Of a stretch of 5,541 nucleotides of DNA, positions 1 through 5,541 are shown piece after piece. The first letter of the stretch is position 1. Each line of letters begins with the position of its first letter. The position numbers and the translations under genes are program-made. The notes under the pieces are model-generated. The model did no database searches, was not told the DNA's origin, and saw only the letters and a list, made by a program, of their open reading frames with translations. Source of the DNA: Bacteroidia bacterium (GTDB taxonomy: Bacteria; Bacteroidota; Bacteroidia; Chitinophagales; Saprospiraceae); contig JAUILM010000432.1 in the NCBI GenBank assembly GCA_030432855.1, positions 1-5,541 of the forward strand, written 5' to 3'.

Positions 1-1140
1 TTGTCCTACCTGTTCTCCACACAATTTATAGGACCGACCAGTCAGGCACCACGGGTGGATGAAGGAAGAGATGAGATGCTCTACGAGTTGGAGCTTGCTT
101 TTCAGCAAGTACCGGCCGGAGCTGAAAACGAAGTACCTTTCTGGCTTGTGGATCGTCTCTTCAGAAACTTACTGATAGATCTCACGGGAAATACTCATCG
201 AGCTGAATTTTGTATCGACAAGCTGTACTCCCCGGATTCCAGTAGTGGTCGACTGGGAATACTTGAATTTCGCGGATTCGATATGCCACCACACTATCGC
301 ATGTGTATGTTGCAATTTTTGCTCATTCGTGCACTCGTATCTGCTTTTTGGGAAAAACCTTATGAGCACAAACTGGTACGATGGGGCACCGCCCTACATG
401 ATCGGTTTCTCTTACCACACTATTGCCAACAGGATCTATCAGAAGTGGTTGAGTATCTACAGAACGCCGGATATCATTTCGAACTTGACTGGTTTAAGCC
501 CTTCTTTAGTTTCCGGTTTCCGTTCCTTGGAGAATTGCAAGTCGATGACATTCACATAGAATTGCGCGTAGCTATTGAACCCTGGCATGTGCTGGGGGAG
601 GAAATGGGAAATATGGGAACGGCGCGATATGTGGATTCATCGCTGGAAAGGATACAGGTAAAGATCAGTGGACTTACCGATAGCCGATACCAGCTATTAT
701 GCAACGGGCACCGGATTCCGCTTCAGAAAACCGGCACGCATGGTGTGTATGTAGCTGGCATTCGATACCGGGCATGGCAGCCACCCTCTGCACTACACCC
801 TATGTTGGGCATTGATACACCCCTGGTTTTCGATTTGTATGATACCTGGACTGAAAAGAATATTGCAGCCTGTAAATATCATGTGGCTCACCCGGGAGGT
901 AGAAACTATGATACGTTTCCGGTAAATAGCTATGAAGCTGAGGCGAGAAGAATTTCACGATTTTTTGACTATGGTCATTCCGTCAATCTGGTAGAACCTA
1001 CCGTGCCAGTGAAGAATGCCAGTGGAAGATTTGTGACAAAAATGTATCAACCATCGTCGCAAGGTCCTGGTACTGAAATTATTAGTCCTGAGTATCCACA
1101 TACCATGGATCTGCGCATGTACCGGGTACTTAAAAAATAG
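1..1140 (+). CDS. DUF2126 putative amidoligase (COG4196-type), C-terminal part
   Basis: This is the C-terminal 379 residues of a DUF2126 protein. The family is predicted to be a glutamine-synthetase-like amidoligase that forms amide bonds using ATP; the substrate is unknown. Full-length relatives are usually about 1,100 residues with an N-terminal transglutaminase-like domain, so roughly two thirds of the gene lies left of the window. The TTG at position 1 is an internal Leu codon, because conserved family sequence (FIGPTSQAPRVDE, residues 9-21) begins almost at once. Other family hallmarks are TGNTHRAEFCIDKLYSPDSS (62-81), LEFRGFDMPPH (88-98), the RWGTALHDRFLLPHY block (127-141), EPWHVLGEE (193-201) and the HPGGRNYDTFPVNSYEAEAR block (297-316). 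His66, Glu69 and Glu89 are plausible metal or ATP ligands (inference). The last 45 or so residues are less conserved but end in PHTMDLR, a usual family ending. The stop is TAG at 1138-1140. The ATP-grasp/alpha-E gene follows 59 bp later on the same strand, probably in the same operon. Family assignment is secure; biochemical role is prediction only. Confidence 0.93.
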   Translation: MSYLFSTQFIGPTSQAPRVDEGRDEMLYELELAFQQVPAGAENEVPFWLVDRLFRNLLIDLTGNTHRAEFCIDKLYSPDSSSGRLGILEFRGFDMPPHYRMCMLQFLLIRALVSAFWEKPYEHKLVRWGTALHDRFLLPHYCQQDLSEVVEYLQNAGYHFELDWFKPFFSFRFPFLGELQVDDIHIELRVAIEPWHVLGEEMGNMGTARYVDSSLERIQVKISGLTDSRYQLLCNGHRIPLQKTGTHGVYVAGIRYRAWQPPSALHPMLGIDTPLVFDLYDTWTEKNIAACKYHVAHPGGRNYDTFPVNSYEAEARRISRFFDYGHSVNLVEPTVPVKNASGRFVTKMYQPSSQGPGTEIISPEYPHTMDLRMYRVLKK

Positions 1141-1153
1141 CACCGTGCATGTC

Positions 1154-1180
1154 CATAATTGTCCAATTTGGAAAATTATG
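1154..1180. promoter_or_regulatory. 27-bp near-perfect palindrome in the intergenic gap
   Basis: The gap between the DUF2126 gene and the ATP-grasp gene carries an inverted repeat centred on T1167. The outer arms are CATAATT (1154-1160) and AATTATG (1174-1180), and the inner arms are CCAA (1163-1166) and TTGG (1168-1171). Twelve of the 13 symmetric positions are complementary; only 1161/1173 fails. It ends 19 bp before the ATG at 1200. No T-run follows, so it does not look like an intrinsic terminator. The tight dyad symmetry fits a binding site for a dimeric regulator, or an RNA hairpin acting on processing or expression of the downstream cistron. The sequence is seen directly; the regulatory role is inferred. 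Confidence 0.4.
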
Positions 1181-1199
1181 AAATGTTATATTCGTTCGT

Positions 1200-3752
1200 A
1201 TGCTCAAGAAGTACCTGACTGGTGAGATGTTAAAGGGACTTTCTTCTGATGAGCTTCTGAACACACAAGGGGAGGTGAGGATGCATTGGAAGAAACTTTT
1301 GTCCGAATATGATGCTTTGGGCCCAGATGCCCTTGCTAGCAGACACGAAGAAGTGCAAAGGCTGCTAAGAGAAAATGGTGTGACCTACAATGTCTATGGT
1401 GATGCCTCCGCCAGCAATCGTGCCTGGGATCTGGATCCCATTCCCATGGTTTTTGACGAGACTGACTGGTCTACCATCGAAGAAGGTCTCCTGCAGAGAG
1501 TAGAACTTCTTAATGCCATCCTATTGGATCTGTATGGTTCCAGAAGTTTATTGCGAAAGAACTTCATCCCCTTTGAATTAATATATAACCACCAGGGATT
1601 TCTTCGTCAGGCAGACAAGATACGTCTTCCAAGTGAAGAACAGTTGATTCACTATTCAGCGGATATGGCACGAGGTCCCAATGGTCAGATGTGGATCCTA
1701 AATGACCGTACCGACGCCCCATCCGGTGCCGGATACGTACTCGAAAACCGTGCTGCACTCACCAGAGTTTTCCCCCAATTGATAAGAAAACAACAGGTCA
1801 GAAAAATACACTCCTACTACCGGACCATGCGTGATACCCTGTCTGACCTTTCACCTACTGATAAGGATCGACCTCGAATCGTACTTCTATCTCCGGGAGA
1901 AGCCAATGAAACATATTTTGAGCATGCCTATATTTCCTCATTTCTAGGATACACGTTGGCATTTGGCCAGGACCTAACTGTCCGTGACGGATATGTCTGG
2001 CTCAGGACTCTGAAAGGTTTAGAAAAAGTTGATGTCATTCTGCGACGTGTAGACGATGTATACTGCGATCCACTTGAGTTTAAGGGTGACTCTCATCTTG
2101 GAGTTGTTGGTCTCATGGAGTCTATTCGTCAAAAAAAGGTGGCCATGGTAAATCCCATGGGCTGCAGAATATTGGAAAATCCAGGACTAATGGCCTTCCT
2201 GCCTGCCCTCTGTAAGGAGATTATGGGACAGGATCTTAAGCTCCCTTCGGTAGCCACATGGTGGTGCGGTCAACCTCGCGAAAAACTATATGTACTCGAG
2301 CATCTCCATAAACTGATCATTAAAAACATCTATCGTGATCATAGAAATCGATCGATTTATGGAAACGAGTTGACCAAATCACAGTTGAAGCAACTGGCCA
2401 AAAAAATTGAAGCGCACCCATACCTCTATGTAGGTCAGGAGATGGTCTCCTTTTCAACCACACCCTCCCTGGGGAATCGTGAAATTGTACCTAAGAATGC
2501 CTTATTCCGAAGTTACGTAGTAGCGGATACGATCAAAGGCGGATATCAGGTGATGCCTGGTGGTCTGGCCCGAACTTCTATCCAGGATGGCGTATTTAAA
2601 GTATCAAATCAAAGTGGAGGAGTAAGCAAAGATGCCTGGGTACTGGGTGGGGAACCCCGGGATGAAAGGGAAGACAAATCACCTTCACAGCAAATTCAAT
2701 CCGTTCGTACGGTCATGCCCAGTAGAACCGGAGAAAGTCTGTTTTGGTTGGGAAGATATTTCGAGCGATCCGTGTATGCGGTTCGACTACTACGTATCAT
2801 TATTAATAAATACAATGAATCCGATGGTGATATTGAGAATGATGTTGAGCTCAACACATTGTTTAGATCGCTGACATTCCTTACAGGTACCTTTCCGGGA
2901 TTTGTGGGAAAGGGAGAAAAGGAAAGCGAAGAGGAGGAGGAAAAAGTGGATCCCGAAAAAGAACTTATTTCAGTGGCATCAGATGAGATGAGAATAGGAT
3001 CACTGGCTCAATCACTTTCCCGAATGCTCCATAACAGCTATACGGTCAGAGACAGGCTAAGTGTGGATACCTGGAGAATTCTGGATGGTATCACGGAAGA
3101 CCTTGAGTCACTGAAGAAAAATCAATCTCTACATAATATACTTGATGAACTGGATCAATTGCTCATTAAGCTGATGGCATTTAACGGGCTCAACATTGAT
3201 AACATGTCCAGAGGGTCGACCTGGCGGCTTCTTAATATAGGACGATATGTTGAATCGGCTCTTAGCTCCGTCAGTCTGATGCGATCCATGCTGATACAAA
3301 AACACCCGCACAATATCGAAAGAACATTTCTGGAAGTCCTACTCCAGTGTAATGACAGTATTTTTACCTATCGGTACAGATATCGATCGCGTTTCAACAT
3401 TGAAAGTGTATTGAAACTATTGCTCAGGGTTTCAGAAGCTCCGAGGTCTATCATATATTTTATAAACAATCTGGAAGAATTAATCAACTCACTGCCCAAA
3501 AGTGAACAGCACACCTTGATTCCAAAAATCAAGAAACTGCTTTTACAGGCAAAAATGCATGTGCAGCTTTCAGAACTGGAAGAACTTGTAAATGCGGAGG
3601 AAGATGATTTTGTGCGAATTGCACTAGACAATATGTTGTCCAAATTGCAGGAGTTGATTACTGAATCCGCTAACCTATTTACGCAAAATTATTTCAGTCA
3701 CACGCAAGACATATACCGCTTTATTACTCCACCAAGACTTCCTGATATATGA
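1200..3752 (+). CDS. Circularly permuted ATP-grasp / alpha-E domain fusion protein
   Basis: An 850-residue, probably cytoplasmic fusion protein. Residues about 75-485 form a circularly permuted type 2 ATP-grasp domain (DUF404/DUF407 class), predicted to ligate a carboxylate to an amine with ATP. Visible hallmarks are LDPIPMVFDETDW (78-90), GLLQRVELLNAILLDLYGSR (96-115), LENRAALTRVFP (181-192), SPGEANETYFEH (231-242), the VRDGYVWLRT and VILRRVDD motifs (261-286), VNPMG (317-321), VMPGGLAR (451-458) and GGVSKDAWVL (473-482). Residues about 506-835 are an alpha-E (DUF403) helical domain starting PSRTGESLFWLGRYFERS; it carries an acidic stretch at 571-588. Length suits the fused form of the family, about 830-860 residues from memory. 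ATG 1200 is the first possible start: an in-frame TGA sits at 1179-1181 and no start codon lies between. No Shine-Dalgarno is evident. ATG 1227 is a less likely alternative. The stop overlaps the transglutaminase start by 4 bp, implying translational coupling. Substrate and product are unknown. Confidence 0.93.
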   Translation: MLKKYLTGEMLKGLSSDELLNTQGEVRMHWKKLLSEYDALGPDALASRHEEVQRLLRENGVTYNVYGDASASNRAWDLDPIPMVFDETDWSTIEEGLLQRVELLNAILLDLYGSRSLLRKNFIPFELIYNHQGFLRQADKIRLPSEEQLIHYSADMARGPNGQMWILNDRTDAPSGAGYVLENRAALTRVFPQLIRKQQVRKIHSYYRTMRDTLSDLSPTDKDRPRIVLLSPGEANETYFEHAYISSFLGYTLAFGQDLTVRDGYVWLRTLKGLEKVDVILRRVDDVYCDPLEFKGDSHLGVVGLMESIRQKKVAMVNPMGCRILENPGLMAFLPALCKEIMGQDLKLPSVATWWCGQPREKLYVLEHLHKLIIKNIYRDHRNRSIYGNELTKSQLKQLAKKIEAHPYLYVGQEMVSFSTTPSLGNREIVPKNALFRSYVVADTIKGGYQVMPGGLARTSIQDGVFKVSNQSGGVSKDAWVLGGEPRDEREDKSPSQQIQSVRTVMPSRTGESLFWLGRYFERSVYAVRLLRIIINKYNESDGDIENDVELNTLFRSLTFLTGTFPGFVGKGEKESEEEEEKVDPEKELISVASDEMRIGSLAQSLSRMLHNSYTVRDRLSVDTWRILDGITEDLESLKKNQSLHNILDELDQLLIKLMAFNGLNIDNMSRGSTWRLLNIGRYVESALSSVSLMRSMLIQKHPHNIERTFLEVLLQCNDSIFTYRYRYRSRFNIESVLKLLLRVSEAPRSIIYFINNLEELINSLPKSEQHTLIPKIKKLLLQAKMHVQLSELEELVNAEEDDFVRIALDNMLSKLQELITESANLFTQNYFSHTQDIYRFITPPRLPDI

Positions 3753-4624
3753 TCTACCATGTAAAGCATGTCACGGAATACCAGTATGAATTTCCAGCCT
3801 CTTTATGTCACAATCTTATCTGTCAGGGACCCTGCGACCACCCACATCAAAAAGTCATTTCGTTTGATTGTGAAATCTCACCCCCTCCTCATACCCGCAC
3901 TCTAAGACGGGACTTTTTCGAAAATCAAATTATTTACTTTTCACTGGCCACCACCCATAGTGAACTCATAACCGAAATAAATACCAAGGTTGAATTATTC
4001 CGTCCCTCCTGGATGGATGTAGATCCCTTGACTACACCTACCTGGGAGACTGTGCGTGAGTGGTTGCACACGACACAGGCCATGAATGACATGCGTCAGT
4101 TTTATCTGGAGTCACCTCATGTGTCATATCATGAAGAGGTAAAAAAGTACGCACAAAAGTCTTTCAGTGAAAACCGGCCGATTTTGGATGCCGCCATGGA
4201 TTTATGCAGTCGCATTTATGAAGACTTCTCCTTTACGCCCGGATTTACGGAAATCAGCACACCCGTTCTCACTGTTTTTGATCATAAAAAGGGAGTCTGT
4301 CAGGACTACGCCCATTTCTTCCTTTCCTGTGTGCGATCTATAGGTCTTGCTGCTCGATATGTGAGCGGATACATAGAGACATTACCTCCACCCGGAAAAC
4401 CAAAACTGGAAGGGGCCGATGCCTCTCATGCCTGGATATCAATCTTTATACCGGAAGTTGGATGGGTAGAAATAGACGCCACAAATAACATCCTGGTACA
4501 TGATCAACATGTACGTGCTGCTCATGGCCGTGACTTCTCAGATGTCGTACCCCTGAAAGGAATTATTTACTCCGGTGGAAGACAAGAAATGAAAGTGAAG
4601 GTAGATGTAAATAAGGTGGACTAA
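3749..4624 (+). CDS. Transglutaminase-like cysteine protease/transferase family protein
   Basis: A 291-residue protein of the bacterial transglutaminase-like family (COG1305 type). Residues 1 to about 85 match the beta-rich N-terminal domain typical of these proteins, beginning MIYHVKHVTEYQYEFP. The papain-like core follows at about 145-260. The catalytic triad is visible: Cys184 in KGVCQDYAH, His227 in DASHAWISIF and Asp243 in EIDATNN (most relatives have DPTN). The core is therefore expected to be active as a peptidase, amidase or acyl-transferase. No signal peptide or membrane segment is seen, so it should act in the cytoplasm. In related clusters this enzyme is thought to hydrolyse or transfer an amide bond made by the neighbouring ATP-grasp or amidoligase (inference). 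The ATG at 3749-3751 overlaps the preceding stop TGA at 3750-3752, giving a 4-bp overlap with no separate ribosome binding site, so it is likely translated by coupling. The stop TAA at 4622-4624 touches the stop of the convergent alpha-E gene. Assignment is firm; substrate is unknown. Confidence 0.94.
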   Translation: MIYHVKHVTEYQYEFPASLCHNLICQGPCDHPHQKVISFDCEISPPPHTRTLRRDFFENQIIYFSLATTHSELITEINTKVELFRPSWMDVDPLTTPTWETVREWLHTTQAMNDMRQFYLESPHVSYHEEVKKYAQKSFSENRPILDAAMDLCSRIYEDFSFTPGFTEISTPVLTVFDHKKGVCQDYAHFFLSCVRSIGLAARYVSGYIETLPPPGKPKLEGADASHAWISIFIPEVGWVEIDATNNILVHDQHVRAAHGRDFSDVVPLKGIIYSGGRQEMKVKVDVNKVD

Positions 4625-5541
4625 CTATTGGACTTTTTGTTCTGAAAAGAAAAAAGTCTCCTGCACGGCGTTATTAACCTCATTAATTTCTTTCTGCAAC
4701 TCATCAATAAATTCATGCAATCCCAAACTAATCACATCATTTACCCGATTGTATTCCAGAATAGATTTAAGTGATCCCATTCTGCGTTCGGCTTCGTTAG
4801 AATATCCACTTCGATTACCTGTGATTTCATTTAGTGAGCTTTGGGCTTCAATCAAACAATGCAAAACCGAACGAGCAAAATGTCGGTCAAATAAGAGAAA
4901 ACTCACCACCTGATCAATTGTAATTTTCCCATGCTTTCGCCTGTACATATCATAGGCACTTACCGACTTTAGCAAAGAGGCCCACTGAATAATATCTAAA
5001 GTCGATCCTACAGCCTTGGAGCTAGGTAGTAGTATATGATATTTCACATCCAACACCCGGAGCGTCTTATCAGCTCGCTCCAATAATTGACCAATTCTGG
5101 AAAAATTCCATCCCTCATTTCTGGATATTGTGGCATCAAAAATACCATACAATAATTGGCAGCCTTTCTTTATTTGCGAAAACAATTCTCGTGGATCCGA
5201 CTTAATCAAATCGTTTGCTTCGCCACCATCAATTATAAAGTAGTAGAGATAGTTTATTTGCTCCCAGACCTCCCTGGTTATTTCTGGTCTGATCTGTCTT
5301 GCATTTTCCCGGGCGCTGATGATACAATTCCTGATAGAGTTAGGATTGCGCTCATCCAGGCACAGAAAATACACAACATCCTTCTTGTTGGATTTTTCGT
5401 AAAGTTCCTTATAGTTATCCCAATCGCCAGTAGTAATGACAAGCGGTTCCCACTGTGCTGGGGTACCTGGAGCCATTTCCATTGACAAATTGAAATTTAC
5501 ATCAATGAATCGAGCATAGTTTTCTGCTCTTTCAATATATC
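4625..5541 (-). CDS. Stand-alone alpha-E domain protein (DUF403), 5' end outside window
   Basis: The minus-strand frame is open from the right edge to a TAG at 4627-4625 and codes 304 complete residues. The first in-window start-like codon (TTG at 5488) is not the true start: the 17 codons upstream of it encode YIERAENYARFIDVNFN, the conserved N-terminal helix of alpha-E proteins. Only about 12-16 residues are therefore missing, giving a family-typical length near 315-320. Other hallmarks, numbered from that Tyr, are EPLVITTGD (31-39), RENARQIRPEITREVWEQIN (77-96) and LLERADKTLRVLDV (152-165). The ERA-x4-R-x2-DV pattern occurs twice (residues 3-14 and 154-165), showing an internal pseudo-repeat. 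The protein should be all-helical and cytoplasmic, with no known enzymatic activity. It usually pairs with a separate circularly permuted ATP-grasp protein, so that partner is expected beyond 5541. It is convergent with the transglutaminase gene with no bases between the stops. Confidence 0.93.
   Translation of the reverse strand, partial: YIERAENYARFIDVNFNLSMEMAPGTPAQWEPLVITTGDWDNYKELYEKSNKKDVVYFLCLDERNPNSIRNCIISARENARQIRPEITREVWEQINYLYYFIIDGGEANDLIKSDPRELFSQIKKGCQLLYGIFDATISRNEGWNFSRIGQLLERADKTLRVLDVKYHILLPSSKAVGSTLDIIQWASLLKSVSAYDMYRRKHGKITIDQVVSFLLFDRHFARSVLHCLIEAQSSLNEITGNRSGYSNEAERRMGSLKSILEYNRVNDVISLGLHEFIDELQKEINEVNNAVQETFFFSEQKVQ
4631..4658. terminator. Weak hairpin at the convergent gene junction
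   Basis: GACTTTTT (4631-4638) and AAAAAGTC (4651-4658) form a perfect 8-bp inverted repeat with a 12-nt loop. It lies 6 nt past the transglutaminase stop and inside the 3' end of the alpha-E gene. Symmetry would let it form in both transcripts. The stem is mostly A:U pairs and no U-tract follows on either strand, so it is a poor intrinsic terminator. It is listed because there is no intergenic space for anything better. Its sequence also codes for the alpha-E C-terminus (Phe and Lys/Gln codons), which may explain it by chance. Confidence 0.2.

Noticed and set aside
1..3. TTG at position 1 as a start codon
   Set aside because: The conserved DUF2126 sequence begins within a few residues and the family is about three times longer, so this is an internal Leu codon at the window edge.
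245..559. 104-codon plus-strand open frame inside the DUF2126 gene
   Set aside because: The DUF2126 frame is conserved throughout this stretch, and the alternative product resembles no family.
1168..1194. Possible Bacteroidota-type promoter: TTG, 16 bp, then TATATTCG (close to TAnnTTTG)
   Set aside because: The spacing is short, the -7 element has a mismatch, and transcription would start almost on the ATG at 1200; not strong enough to call.
1425..1440. Inverted repeat TGGGATC / GATCCCA with a 2-nt spacer
   Set aside because: It encodes the conserved WDLDPI residues of the ATP-grasp domain, so coding constraint explains it.
2345..2358. Perfect 14-bp palindrome AAATCGATCGATTT
   Set aside because: It lies inside the ATP-grasp coding region and is built from repeated CGAT; nothing nearby suggests a regulatory role.
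4496..4514. Inverted repeat GTACATG / CATGTAC with a 5-nt loop
   Set aside because: It falls in the transglutaminase coding region and arises from a Val-His-Asp-Gln-His-Val peptide; no T-run follows.
5156..5485. 109-codon plus-strand open frame opposite the alpha-E gene
   Set aside because: The minus strand over the same bases encodes clear alpha-E motifs through to the window edge; this frame has no recognisable domain and is an antisense shadow.

Overview
The window comes from a bacterial chromosome and holds four protein genes that fill it almost completely. All four belong to the poorly characterised gene neighbourhood that combines amidoligases, a circularly permuted ATP-grasp, alpha-E helical domains and transglutaminase-like enzymes. 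Comparative genomics has predicted that such clusters make or process a peptide or amide-linked modification. I know of no firmly established product. The organism is uncertain. Moderate base composition, near absence of Shine-Dalgarno sequences in front of the two visible starts, and protein sequence character suggest Bacteroidota (Cytophagales-like), but this is inference and no marker gene is present.

Layout. Positions 1-1140 (+) are the C-terminal third of a DUF2126 (COG4196-type) putative amidoligase; its N-terminal part lies outside the window. A 59-bp gap follows, carrying a 27-bp near-perfect palindrome. Positions 1200-3752 (+) encode an 850-residue fusion of a circularly permuted ATP-grasp domain and an alpha-E domain. 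Positions 3749-4624 (+) encode a transglutaminase-like cysteine enzyme with an intact Cys-His-Asp triad, its ATG overlapping the previous stop by 4 bp. These three genes look like one transcription unit. On the opposite strand, 4625-5541 is a stand-alone alpha-E protein whose stop codon directly abuts the transglutaminase stop. Its reading frame runs off the right edge, so its true start is outside the window.

How they may work together. The plus-strand unit supplies two predicted ATP-dependent amide or peptide bond-forming enzymes (glutamine-synthetase-like DUF2126 and ATP-grasp), a helical partner domain (alpha-E) and a papain-fold transglutaminase or peptidase. The minus-strand alpha-E protein is the separate-subunit version of the domain fused in the plus-strand unit. 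It is therefore probably the last gene of a second, related cluster whose ATP-grasp partner should lie beyond position 5541. No RNA genes, mobile elements, CRISPR arrays or convincing terminators were seen. There is no gene-free stretch over 300 bases.
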